Source: Flavobacteriales bacterium UBA974 (GTDB lineage: Bacteria; Bacteroidota; Bacteroidia; Flavobacteriales_D; Sanyastnellaceae). From it: a stretch of DNA of 33,811 nucleotides. Where the stretch lies: positions 78,333 to 112,143 of the forward strand of contig DBBW01000025.1 of assembly GCA_002292405.1 (NCBI GenBank), in the 5' to 3' direction. A program made the translations under genes and the position numbers. The notes beneath the pieces were generated by a model. It searched no databases, was not told the origin of the DNA, and was given only the letters and a program-made list of their open reading frames with translations. This document shows, piece by piece, positions 1-7,612 of this stretch (its first letter is position 1; each line of letters begins with the position of its first letter).

Positions 1-609
1 AAGACTACTGATTTCAAGTTCAACACGAACGTAGTATCCATCAAGGAAGGTGAAATCACCCTAGAAGATCAAACACAATTAGAGAGTCATGTTACGATTG
101 TGGCCACGGATGCGAGTGGTTTGGTTATGAGTGAAAAACACAAGTCCATGACTTGGAAATCTTGCCAGACATTGTATTTCGAAACGAATCACAGGGTAAT
201 TCGATCTGAATTAATTGGACTCATTCCTAAACAGTGTGCACTCATTAACAATATTTTTTACCACACCAGCTTGAAGACAATGTCAAATCCCAACAAAGAA
301 TTGTTGTCAGTAACTGTCATAGAACATCAAAATCTATCTGATGAAATTTTGGTTTCAAGAGTGAAAGACGAATTGCAGGAATACTGTGGTATAGTATCTC
401 CCAAATTCATCAAGTTGTATTCGATTCCAAAGGCACTGCCGAAACTACAGGATCTAAAATGCGACTTGAATCCATCTGACACATATCTAGAACCCGGTGT
501 TTTTTTAGCTGGAGACACGCTGTTAAATGGCTCCTTAAATGCAGCCATGATTTCTGGTGAAAGAGCTGCGCTCGCTGCGCTTGAATATTTAAACAATAAA
601 AACAATTAG
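1..609 (+). CDS. FAD-dependent oxidoreductase, C-terminal part (5' end outside window)
   Basis: The reading frame is open from base 1, so this is the last 202 codons of a longer gene and not a gene starting at the internal ATG at 100. The final 35 residues contain GVFLAGDTLLNGSLNAA followed by a helix rich in Ala/Gly/Glu (SGERAALAALEYL). This is the typical C-terminal FAD-contacting segment of NAD(P)/FAD amine-oxidase or phytoene-dehydrogenase-like flavoproteins. Near the start, the segment ending in VATDASG matches the turn that precedes the substrate domain in the same family. The N-terminal Rossmann GxGxxG motif would lie upstream and is not visible. The substrate cannot be told. A rho-independent terminator lies about 190 bp after the stop codon. 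Confidence is good for the superfamily and low for a specific enzyme. Confidence 0.75.
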   Translation, partial: KTTDFKFNTNVVSIKEGEITLEDQTQLESHVTIVATDASGLVMSEKHKSMTWKSCQTLYFETNHRVIRSELIGLIPKQCALINNIFYHTSLKTMSNPNKELLSVTVIEHQNLSDEILVSRVKDELQEYCGIVSPKFIKLYSIPKALPKLQDLKCDLNPSDTYLEPGVFLAGDTLLNGSLNAAMISGERAALAALEYLNNKNN

Positions 610-770
610 GTGTGTACTATCTGACCAAATAACAACAATAGGAGTTGCTGAATTTATCAAAAGCATCAAGCCCCCTGATAGGAGACAGAAAAAGTGTCTG
701 AATTCGGCACAACAATGGGAACAAAAAATGTTAGTAACCGTCTGTAATGCCTGTATTTACTGAGGTGTGT

Positions 771-789
771 GTAGCCCCCTACGGGCTAC
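771..789 (+). other. short GC-rich hairpin
   Basis: GTAGCCC (771-777) pairs perfectly with GGGCTAC (783-789) around a 5-nt loop. It lies in the untranslated stretch between the oxidoreductase stop and the terminator at 803-843. No T-tract follows it, so it is not itself a terminator. It may be part of a structured 3' UTR or a small RNA. Confidence 0.5.
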
Positions 790-802
790 TGACAGATTTT
801 GT

Positions 803-843
803 AAAACCTTGTTATCATTGAGATAGCGAGGTTTTGTTTTTTT
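803..843 (+). terminator. rho-independent terminator
   Basis: The stem runs from 803-816 to 822-835, 14 pairs including two G-T wobbles, with loop ATTGA (817-821). It is followed by GTTTTTTT (836-843). The T-tract is only on the plus strand, so it serves rightward transcription, presumably of the oxidoreductase gene ending at 609. Confidence 0.8.
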
Positions 844-876
844 ACTGTGCCTATCCTTGTGCTTACATTTTGTTTT
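844..876. repeat. dispersed 33-nt repeat, copy A
   Basis: This matches copy B at 1541-1573 with only a few changes and one 1-nt length difference. Both copies sit directly after the stop codon of a minus-strand exported-protein gene (stops at 886 and 1581) in the same orientation. The shared core includes CTTACATTTTGTTTT. Origin unknown. Confidence 0.65.
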
Positions 877-885
877 ATATGTGGG

Positions 886-1458
886 TTAATCAAAATATAT
901 TCGATAACCTATTGTTATGATAGCTATTGAATAAAAGCTCAGCTCATTGTATGCAGTTCGCCAACGCAATTCACCATCCAGTAGTTCTTGTTGTACCGGC
1001 ACAGGGATTCCAGCTTCAAGAGAGAAATTCCATTCTCCACACAGTAGGTTAGTTCTTGTTTTACCGCGTCTTTTTAATCTATTGAGCGCCATTCTACTTA
1101 CCTTTTTAGAGCACCTGTCAGTTGCTTTGCTATGTTGTATATAAATATGGGTTGGCCATATTCTAAGCCCGATAACACTAGCCTTTCCTTTGTTATAATT
1201 GTATTTTCCAACGCCTATTTTAGCTGTACATATAGTTGGAAATGCTTATCCGATTTGCTTATCAACAAATATATTTTCAGAGGTGAATTTCCTATTTCCT
1301 AGTAGAAAGGAAAGTCCTGGGAAGGGGACCTCAAAATCATCAAGGTAGGGAACTCCAAAATTTGACTCAAAATATTGTTTGTTATATGAAGTAAAGTCAA
1401 TTTGACCAAAAACACCAAACGAAGTGAATAAAGCTATTATTAGTAATCGTGATTTCAT
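886..1458 (-). pseudogene. small exported protein gene interrupted by an in-frame stop codon
   Basis: From ATG at 1456-1458 the frame gives a signal peptide (MKSRLLIIALFTSFGVFGQ) and continues to a TAA at 1246-1248. The same frame then stays open for another 119 codons to a stop at 886-888. The post-stop segment begins AFPTICTAKIGVGKYN and includes GLRIWPTHIYIQ, and it ends in TIGYRIYFD, which looks like the C-terminal strand of a beta-rich exported or outer-membrane protein. Taken as one gene it is a 190-residue protein with a single nonsense codon. A TTA or similar sense codon changed to TAA by one base would explain it. The alternatives are a sequencing error, or two separate ORFs, which is less likely because frame and protein-like character continue across the stop. 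It belongs to a minus-strand run of exported-protein genes. The function is not recognised. Confidence 0.7.
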
Positions 1459-1540
1459 ACCCGCAATTTACTTATTTGACAATTGGTAGGTTTGAGATTT
1501 CTATTTAAATCTTTAGAGAAGATGAGAGCGGTTTTATGTC

Positions 1541-1573
1541 ACTGTACCTATCCTTTTCTTACATTTTGTTTTT
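1541..1573. repeat. dispersed 33-nt repeat, copy B
   Basis: Partner of the copy at 844-876. It lies 8 bp beyond the stop codon of the minus-strand gene ending at 1581. Confidence 0.65.
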
Positions 1574-1580
1574 AGGGGGA

Positions 1581-2015
1581 CTATTTTTGACAATTCTCAT
1601 TGTAGTCATCACACTCTCCAGTTATTTCACATAATAATTTAAGATCACTACAATACTCTTTCCCTAATTGTTTTTTAATAAATATGCTTTGTTTTACTGC
1701 AAGACCATTCGCGAAATTTGGGTTAGATTCTATGATGAAATTTAGATCTTTAAGTGAGAGTTCTAATAATTCTGATCTTTTAATGAAGCTTCCGCTAAGG
1801 TTTACAGAATCTGTTTTTTCTGATATGATTGCATAGCACTGAACCCTACACATAAGATCTGGTATGGAATTAGATATGCTAATTTTATGGTTTAAACACT
1901 CAATTAAACCTGTCCAATCTTCATTCACAGAAAAATCTGAACAGTCTTTGCACGCATTTTGACCCAAGGCAATCACGCTAATCCAACAAGTTAAAGCAGT
2001 AAATAGTAGTTTCAT
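1581..2015 (-). CDS. exported cysteine-containing TPR-like protein, unknown function
   Basis: This is a 144-residue protein with a clear signal peptide (MKLLFTALTCWISVIALGQ). The mature part holds several cysteines, including CKDC soon after cleavage and CSDLKLLCEITGECDDYNENC near the end. The stretch SLKDLNFIIESNPNFANGLA resembles the second helix of a tetratricopeptide repeat of the kind often seen as AxxDxNxAIExNPNxA in Bacteroidota, and the C-terminal Cys-rich part resembles the tail of such proteins. It starts 24 bp after the stop of the upstream esterase gene and is probably cotranscribed with it. Its first codons and the bases before the ATG are nearly identical to those of the phosphodiesterase gene starting at 5045. 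The function is not known. Confidence 0.7.
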   Translation of the reverse strand: MKLLFTALTCWISVIALGQNACKDCSDFSVNEDWTGLIECLNHKISISNSIPDLMCRVQCYAIISEKTDSVNLSGSFIKRSELLELSLKDLNFIIESNPNFANGLAVKQSIFIKKQLGKEYCSDLKLLCEITGECDDYNENCQK

Positions 2016-2029
2016 GTTTGTGATGTTAG
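1978..2029. repeat. 52-nt leader duplication, copy 1 (start codon and signal peptide region)
   Basis: It matches 5008-5059 at 47 of 52 positions without gaps. It covers the bases before the ATG and the first ~12 codons of the minus-strand gene starting at 2015. The encoded leaders are MKLLFTALTCWIS here and MTLLFTALTCLIS in the other copy. Confidence 0.85.
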
Positions 2030-2039
2030 GTTGTTGTTT

Positions 2040-3101
2040 CTATTCTACGATAAACTTCTTCTCTACTGACCAATCGTCGTAGATATAGAAGAGGATTTGG
2101 TTGGTTGTGCGGTTAACTTCTCTGCCTAAAGCATCAACTGTTTTAATTACTTTTTTAGTTGATTCTGTTGAAGGATTCGACTCAACATTAGATATATTAC
2201 AATCCAATTTTCCATTCATTCCATATTCAGATAAATGTTCCCAAATGATTTCGTGAGAAACGATGTCCATATTTCCAAATGTTCCTGGCCAATCATGACC
2301 ACCTCCGAGAACTTTATAATGGTTTAGTTCAATACATTCATCCTCCGAGGACCAAGAATATAACTCTACAGTACTTCCATCATTTGTATTAATATCTGGT
2401 ATGAGTGATAGATTTGATGTTGGCACTAGGTTGTTGTTTTCTATCCAAACATCATTAGTTGAGATATTACTATGATAGTAAAGTGTACCTTCATATATAA
2501 TTCCTTCATATTCAGAAATATAATCTTCAGTTCCCAAAATTGTGACTACAGGAGTAGGATGATTTACGATGCAGTTATTATATGTTTCTGCATACATCGT
2601 TCTTGCGACGACGCCAATACCTGTAATCTTATTGTTTAGTCTGCATCCTAAATCAAATGTAAAACCACCACCATTAGAATATCCTAATGCATACACTCTA
2701 TTTAAATCAACATTTACTTGTAAATGTAAATGGTCAATCAGTTCATCAATAAATAATATATCACTATGTGGATTTGGCACTGTAAATGGTAAGTCTCCAG
2801 AAGTTACAACTTGCCAGTTCGTTTCTTGATTGCTGTCAGGATGAGCATTTGGATAAACAAGAATAAAATTTTCAGAGTCAGCTAAATCTCTCATATCTGC
2901 AACAGCCAATTGATCATTGGCTGTTCCTGCACCACCATGAAAATTTAATACAAGGGGTAGTGGTTCATTAATATTGAAACCTGAAGGTAAATAAAGCAAA
3001 TATGTCCTATTTAATCCTTCAACCTCTATTGATTCATTGCTTAATTGAGCAAGCACACTTGAACTGTTTATAAAAAGTAGAAAATAACATATAAATCTCA
3101 T
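2040..3101 (-). CDS. secreted PHB depolymerase / feruloyl esterase-like hydrolase (LpqC type)
   Basis: This is an alpha/beta-hydrolase of the COG3509 kind. I chose the ATG at 3099-3101 because it places a signal peptide (MRFICYFLLFINSSSVLAQ) at the N-terminus; an in-frame ATG eight codons upstream is the alternative. Numbering from the upstream Met, I see the oxyanion segment NFHGGAG (61-67), nucleophile Ser150 in GYSNGGG, acid Asp201 in LGTEDY, and His277 in GGGHDWPG. The last is a hallmark of the LpqC/feruloyl esterase group. The C-terminal ~40 residues (KTVDALGREV, then FYIYDDWSVEKKFIVE) look like a Flavobacteriales T9SS-type C-terminal tag, so secretion is expected. Substrates in this family are polyhydroxyalkanoates or plant/algal esters; the actual one cannot be read. 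A good promoter lies 20 bp upstream. Confidence 0.85.
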   Translation of the reverse strand: MRFICYFLLFINSSSVLAQLSNESIEVEGLNRTYLLYLPSGFNINEPLPLVLNFHGGAGTANDQLAVADMRDLADSENFILVYPNAHPDSNQETNWQVVTSGDLPFTVPNPHSDILFIDELIDHLHLQVNVDLNRVYALGYSNGGGFTFDLGCRLNNKITGIGVVARTMYAETYNNCIVNHPTPVVTILGTEDYISEYEGIIYEGTLYYHSNISTNDVWIENNNLVPTSNLSLIPDINTNDGSTVELYSWSSEDECIELNHYKVLGGGHDWPGTFGNMDIVSHEIIWEHLSEYGMNGKLDCNISNVESNPSTESTKKVIKTVDALGREVNRTTNQILFYIYDDWSVEKKFIVE

Positions 3102-3121
3102 ATCTGTAATCTGTTGAAAAC

Positions 3122-3150
3122 GCAAGTTAAGATGACTTGTGCTAAAACAA
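3122..3150 (-). promoter_or_regulatory. Bacteroidota-type promoter for the esterase gene
   Basis: On the minus strand TTG (3148-3150) is followed after 18 nt by TAACTTGC (3122-3129). This is close to the consensus TTG-N19-TAnnTTTG and lies 20 nt before the chosen ATG. Confidence 0.55.
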
Positions 3151-3194
3151 ATCCTAGGTTAAGGTAATGTTAAGTTTTAAAATCAGATTTCATA

Positions 3195-5045
3195 TTACTC
3201 TCGAATCCAACGCAATGTTCTTTTGTTTTCTCCATCAACAATTCGAATGATGTAAACCCCTTGATCAAACGCATGCGGTGTATGATACTTTGAAGAACCA
3301 TTTTTAGCTGAATAAATGGACTGTCCATTGGGATTAAAAATATCGATAGTGGCATCTTGCGAAATTCCCTTGAGGTGGAAGTAATCCGAGCCAGGATTTG
3401 GATAGAGTGTGGTTTTAAATGTACTTCGATCGATACGGTTGATGTCGGTAACATTGCATCCATCAACCCATGAGATTCCTTCTAGATTCCAATTGGGTTC
3501 AATGTTAAGGCACATGTGGTCCATGGCTGTTACTGCAACATCAATGATACGCGGTGTATTGCTATAGTCAAAAGTAATTAAACTTTCCGGCTGATACCAT
3601 GTAGCTTCTTGTATCGTTCCATCGAGGCCAACACCTGCACTATTAAGAACATCCGTGCCAGATCCTTCTGTTAATGACCAATGCCCTACTAGGGATTCCC
3701 AATCTGGATGTGATTCATTTAAAGGGCTACAGTGCCATGTATTAATAGTTACATCGCTCAAAACATTGTGCCAAAATCGAACCTCAGCAATAGCGCCTGT
3801 ATAGCTGTAATCTCCTAAAATATCGGAACCAAAAGACCAGCCGCTTCCAACGTCTATATTGCCTATAGAGGATATGTCTTCTTCGGCCACAAAAACACCA
3901 TCGGTAAAGAGTCGCATCATCCCATCCCGGTCAAAAGAGCACGACAGGGTGTGCCATTGGTTATCAGCTACCCCACTTGATCCATTTGCATCAGCACGTT
4001 CATTGCCATCGCCGAGATTAACTTTCCAAGCTGGACCGTTGGGATATTCAAAGGAAAAAACAAAACCAGGATTGAGCCCAGAATCCCAATCTTTATTGCC
4101 AATAATTGCAACATCTGAAGTGGTTTCTGTGCGAATACGTACTTCCATGGTAAAGTCTTGTTCAGAACCTAGTTGAAGGCTAGAATTTTCATCAATGGAT
4201 ACAGAATTACCAGCTCCTTCAAAGCGCAATTCAGATGAACCAGGTGAGATACAGTTATCTGGTGGAGGTAATACTTCAAGAGTATCTTTTACAATCAACT
4301 CTGTTTCAACATCTGGGCCACTTGCAATGAAGAAAATTGTTTCTTCTTCAATAGATGTTCCGCCATGGTTTAGACCTATGCCTCCGTGATCAGTAGAAAC
4401 CAATATTAACCAGTTTTCGTTAATGAAGTTGGGCCTATTGGTTAGAGCATTCATAACTTCAGCAACGAATCCATCGGTATCTTCAATTTTGCTAATGTAC
4501 TCAGGAACATTTGGATTGAAACCGTAACCATGTCCCGCACCATCTACTTCGTCAAAATGTAAAAATATTGCATGTGGATTGTCGTTTTGTAAAATGTCTA
4601 CTGCGGCATCACTTACTTCAGCATCGCTGGTAGTATTCAATGCTTCATCTACATCCGAAGCCAAGATATAATCGTTAATAGGAGACCAGTGACAAAACGA
4701 ATAGGTGTTAAGGTTTGGATATTCTGATTCTAGTCGTTTCATATATGATGGGAAGTCATCAAAGTTGCTCCCGATGAAATTGTTTCCGGTAACTCCATGT
4801 GCATCCGACCATACACCGCTCAGCATACCAGACCATCCAGGGCCGCTGTATGTGATATCGTTATTGAGTGCATCAGGGCTATATAGACCATCTGAAATTA
4901 ATGCATCAATGGCAGGAGTTTCCGCTGATTCTAGACAATCTGGGCGCAAACCATCGATTCCAATTATTAGTACACGTGCATCATCTGTTTGGCAAACTAA
5001 ACTCACACTAATCAAACAAGTTAAAGCAGTAAATAGAAGTGTCAT
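3195..5045 (-). CDS. secreted type I phosphodiesterase (alkaline phosphatase superfamily) with LamG and T9SS domains
   Basis: This is a 616-residue protein. The ATG at 5043-5045 is preferred over an in-frame start 18 codons upstream because it begins a signal peptide (MTLLFTALTCLISVSLVCQ). Residues 24-240 form a nucleotide pyrophosphatase/phosphodiesterase-like metalloenzyme. Metal or catalytic positions are Asp31 in GIDGLRPD, a probable Ser67 nucleophile in YSGPGW (many relatives have Thr), Asp168/His172 in DGAGHGYG, Asp219/His220 in STDHGG, and His227 in NHGG. Residues ~270-460 form a laminin-G/concanavalin-like jelly roll (FTMEVRIRT, GAIAEVRFWHN). The end carries a T9SS tag with YPNPGSDYF. 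The likely role is extracellular hydrolysis of phosphodiesters or phosphomonoesters, anchored by the LamG domain; the substrate is unknown. Confidence 0.85.
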   Translation of the reverse strand: MTLLFTALTCLISVSLVCQTDDARVLIIGIDGLRPDCLESAETPAIDALISDGLYSPDALNNDITYSGPGWSGMLSGVWSDAHGVTGNNFIGSNFDDFPSYMKRLESEYPNLNTYSFCHWSPINDYILASDVDEALNTTSDAEVSDAAVDILQNDNPHAIFLHFDEVDGAGHGYGFNPNVPEYISKIEDTDGFVAEVMNALTNRPNFINENWLILVSTDHGGIGLNHGGTSIEEETIFFIASGPDVETELIVKDTLEVLPPPDNCISPGSSELRFEGAGNSVSIDENSSLQLGSEQDFTMEVRIRTETTSDVAIIGNKDWDSGLNPGFVFSFEYPNGPAWKVNLGDGNERADANGSSGVADNQWHTLSCSFDRDGMMRLFTDGVFVAEEDISSIGNIDVGSGWSFGSDILGDYSYTGAIAEVRFWHNVLSDVTINTWHCSPLNESHPDWESLVGHWSLTEGSGTDVLNSAGVGLDGTIQEATWYQPESLITFDYSNTPRIIDVAVTAMDHMCLNIEPNWNLEGISWVDGCNVTDINRIDRSTFKTTLYPNPGSDYFHLKGISQDATIDIFNPNGQSIYSAKNGSSKYHTPHAFDQGVYIIRIVDGENKRTLRWIRE

Positions 5046-5059
5046 GGTTGTGATTTTAG
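5008..5059. repeat. 52-nt leader duplication, copy 2
   Basis: Partner of 1978-2029. It covers the upstream bases, start codon and early signal-peptide codons of the phosphodiesterase gene. Confidence 0.85.
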
Positions 5060-5352
5060 ACTCACAATATACATCACAGTTAGTAGCATATGAAATCAAT
5101 TATAAACCAGCTTGACGCCGTTAATGTCTTGACACTTTGAGTCTTAACTTTGCACTGCTTGGCATGAGTTATTTCCCCTGACACTGAGAGGGTGAGCTTA
5201 AAACGAATCCTCCTCTCACAGTGAAGAAGTCCCTCTTGAATGACACGCGCGGCATCCCAACAACTGTTCCAACCTCTGTTTACAAACTGTTAATTATCAA
5301 TGGATTAAAGGTGTTCAGATATGGGGTTCAAATGCCCTACGGTTTACGGTGA
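5046..5352. other. intergenic region with a promoter-like box and a hairpin, no gene seen
   Basis: The region lies between the start of the phosphodiesterase gene and the 3' end of the subtilisin gene. I find no convincing ORF. It holds TAACTTTG (5145-5152) on the plus strand, a good -7 box but without a well-spaced TTG. It also holds a hairpin at 5182-5223 (CACTGAGAGG against CCTCT-CA-CAGTG, with a 2-nt bulge). The base composition rises towards the GC-rich subtilisin gene, so part of it may belong to the same acquired segment. Confidence 0.5.
5182..5223. other. 10-bp stem hairpin with 2-nt bulge
   Basis: CACTG (5182-5186) pairs with CAGTG (5219-5223), and AGAGG (5187-5191) pairs with CCTCT (5212-5216). 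The bases CA at 5217-5218 bulge out. No T-run follows on either strand, so it is not an obvious terminator. Confidence 0.45.
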
Positions 5353-7557
5353 TTACATTCGTTTTAGAAACTTGAATACCAGCGAAGATTGGGAGTTTCG
5401 AACCTGAATAACGTACAAGCTAGGCTGAAGATCCGAAACATCGATGGAGGTGAGATGAAGGGTTTGTCCGGACTGGCACAACCGGCCGTGAATGTCAAAG
5501 ACCTCCCAAGTTGATTCGCCGCTAGGCAGCCCAGAAAACCAAAGCCGTTCTAGAACAGGATTTGGGTATACAGTGGGGTTTTCGACCGCCAGATCCGGAG
5601 TGCCCAGACTTGAATCCCATGTTAAAGAAGCGAGAACGGCTTGAGAAGCGGTCACCTTTCCATGTCCCCAAACGTCGTCTCCCGCAGCAGGCAGTATTCC
5701 TGTGTCGTCATCTTCGCGGGCTGTCGTTTCCAAGATGGAACGAATGTCTGCTGGAGTCAGCTCGGGGTTCGCTTCCAACATCAACGCTACCACGCCAGTT
5801 ACAGCGGGACTGCTCATGCTCGTCCCTGAGAGCTTTGCAAATTCGTATTCTGTCCCATCGAACTCAACATTGTTGGTGATGCTGTACCCGCCGTCTCGGA
5901 AGGAACTCAAAGAAGACTCGACGCTCACGCCCGGGGCGGAGACATTGGGTTTGAGCCGTTCGTCCAGAGTAGGTCCATAGGTGGAGAAGTAGGCCAATGT
6001 GCCGCCCACCTCTGTCCCAACGGGGTTTAGGTATTCCGAAGCATACGCCCCTACGGCGATAACACTGTGGCCGCAGGCGGGTTGTTGAATACCGTAGTAC
6101 GGATCACCACCAATCCAACCCGATTGGAAGGCTTGGAAGTCCTGCCCCCAGTTACCAACATCATTGGTCAAGTGCGTGTGGTTCCAGGCATGCACACGAC
6201 CGCTTTCACCGGTCACTTTCATCGCAACGGCGACGTTGGCGCTCCCTTTGTGGATGCGCATCTGCATGAACGGTCGGCCGTTAGCCGGGTGCGAAGGCTC
6301 CAAGACAACGTCGTAAATAATGGTGTCGTTGTTGACCACCTCAATGGTGTCGAGCATCAAAGGCCCGTCGGAAGTTCTGTACATCGGGCTTTCGCCAACA
6401 ACCGTGGATAAGCCGATGGTCAGCAGGAATCCCATTTCAAATGACTCACCGGCCTCGCCCCACAATGTAAGGTTCTGACCCCAAGCGTTGAGGTTGGCAG
6501 TCAGTGGGTAAAACTTAACCCGGGAGCGGATGGTATCCCCCGGCGCTTCAAAGGTATGGTCAAGGTGAAAGTCCACGTTGCCGTTATTGCCATTGGAACT
6601 CACAAACACGACCCCTTCGTCGGACATAGCATCTATGAATTGGTTACTCAGTGCACTTCCGTCCGGCGTTCCCCATTGTGGCAAGCCCCAGCTGTTGTTG
6701 ATGACCAACCGCTTTCCGTCGGCTTCCGCTACGCTTTGCATCCAATCATAAGCATCCAACGCGGAGGCCTCATCCACCATCAGTGTGGCAAACAAGAATT
6801 CGACTGCAGGTGCCATGCCCTTCAGTCCAATCCCAGCTCCACTGCCCCCAGCAATACCGGCCACATGGGTTCCGTGTGTTGAATATCCATAGACGTTGGA
6901 AGTGTCGCTGCCCAATAAATGGATGTCCAATGGGGAATCAGCCACAGTGCCGTATCCATAATCACCGGGCGTTGGTCCAGCTTGCCGGAATTGATCCCAC
7001 ACTGCACGGATCCGCGAGCTCGAGAGGGTGGTGTCGCGAAACATCGGATGCGTGTAATCGAAGCCCCAATCTAGCACGCCGATGAGCACCCCTTCGCCAT
7101 GATAAGGTTGCGGAAGATTGAATCCCGCATGCACACTGTCCACCCGTGTTCCATAGCGGACTTTGTTGACATCTGGCACCGCTCTAGAGGCCAATTCCAC
7201 AAGGTCCATTGGGGTTTGCCACAAGGCATGGAGAGCGTATGCATCCACCCGAAAGGAGGCGATTCCTTGTCGACATGCTCCCGCGGTCACCGCTTCTTCA
7301 TCCGCCGCCCAAGCGCGCCATTCGTCTTCCGTAACGCCGCCGGTCAATCGTCCCAAGAATCCCACAGTAGCTTGCCCGTGTACTTCGGCTACAGGGTACG
7401 CTCCGGCGGCTTGCACTAGGCTTTTGGGGTCGTCGTTTTGGGCGACAAGAGCGTCCAATTCTGAAAGGGCTTGGAGGTCCACTTGGGCCATGTTTTGCGC
7501 AGAACTATATCCAGCGATGAACACCAAGAAAACAAGGAGAGATAGTCGAAATTTCAT
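5353..7557 (-). CDS. secreted subtilisin-like serine peptidase (S8) with T9SS tag
   Basis: This is a 734-residue protein. The signal peptide is MKFRLSLLVFLVFIAGYSSA. A propeptide-like region follows to about residue 140. The S8 catalytic domain has Asp163 (VLDWGFDYTHP), His228 (STHGTHVAG) and Ser580 (SGTSMSSPAVTG), with the oxyanion Asn at about 324 in SNGNNG. A ~200-residue insertion between His and Ser regions (about 335-480) contains beta-rich sequence of the kind found in S8 peptidases of Bacteroidota. The C-terminus carries a T9SS tag with YPNPVLERLWF. All catalytic residues are present, so an active secreted endopeptidase is expected. The coding DNA is much richer in G and C than the genes on both sides, which points to horizontal acquisition, and a truncated plus-strand gene lies just upstream of its start. 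Long open frames on the opposite strand are shadows of this bias. Confidence 0.93.
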   Translation of the reverse strand: MKFRLSLLVFLVFIAGYSSAQNMAQVDLQALSELDALVAQNDDPKSLVQAAGAYPVAEVHGQATVGFLGRLTGGVTEDEWRAWAADEEAVTAGACRQGIASFRVDAYALHALWQTPMDLVELASRAVPDVNKVRYGTRVDSVHAGFNLPQPYHGEGVLIGVLDWGFDYTHPMFRDTTLSSSRIRAVWDQFRQAGPTPGDYGYGTVADSPLDIHLLGSDTSNVYGYSTHGTHVAGIAGGSGAGIGLKGMAPAVEFLFATLMVDEASALDAYDWMQSVAEADGKRLVINNSWGLPQWGTPDGSALSNQFIDAMSDEGVVFVSSNGNNGNVDFHLDHTFEAPGDTIRSRVKFYPLTANLNAWGQNLTLWGEAGESFEMGFLLTIGLSTVVGESPMYRTSDGPLMLDTIEVVNNDTIIYDVVLEPSHPANGRPFMQMRIHKGSANVAVAMKVTGESGRVHAWNHTHLTNDVGNWGQDFQAFQSGWIGGDPYYGIQQPACGHSVIAVGAYASEYLNPVGTEVGGTLAYFSTYGPTLDERLKPNVSAPGVSVESSLSSFRDGGYSITNNVEFDGTEYEFAKLSGTSMSSPAVTGVVALMLEANPELTPADIRSILETTAREDDDTGILPAAGDDVWGHGKVTASQAVLASLTWDSSLGTPDLAVENPTVYPNPVLERLWFSGLPSGESTWEVFDIHGRLCQSGQTLHLTSIDVSDLQPSLYVIQVRNSQSSLVFKFLKRM

Positions 7558-7590
7558 GATGCTAATTTAACGAAGCAGCCATTAATTCTT

Positions 7591-7602
7591 GATTCATGAA
7601 TC
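7591..7602. promoter_or_regulatory. 12-bp perfect palindrome upstream of the subtilisin gene
   Basis: GATTCATGAATC is centred about 40 bp before the subtilisin start codon and could be a regulator site. It could also be chance. Confidence 0.25.
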
Positions 7603-7612
7603 GAATGAGTTT

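Noticed and set aside
690..720. GAATTCGGCAC resembling a cloning adapter
   Set aside because: It is embedded in otherwise ordinary intergenic sequence with no vector flank; a short chance match.
840..1580. Integron-cassette (attC-like) interpretation of the repeated elements after two genes
   Set aside because: I could not find paired RYYYAAC/GTTRRRY core sites or an integrase; only the direct repeats themselves are visible.
5161..5240. Possible TPP-type riboswitch because of the CTGAGAGGG-like segment
   Set aside because: The conserved thi-box partner segments are missing and no thiamine gene follows.
5562..7570. Many long open frames on the plus strand opposite the subtilisin gene
   Set aside because: They are shadows of a GC-rich gene: mutually overlapping, without domain motifs, while the minus-strand frame has a full catalytic triad, signal peptide and sorting tag.
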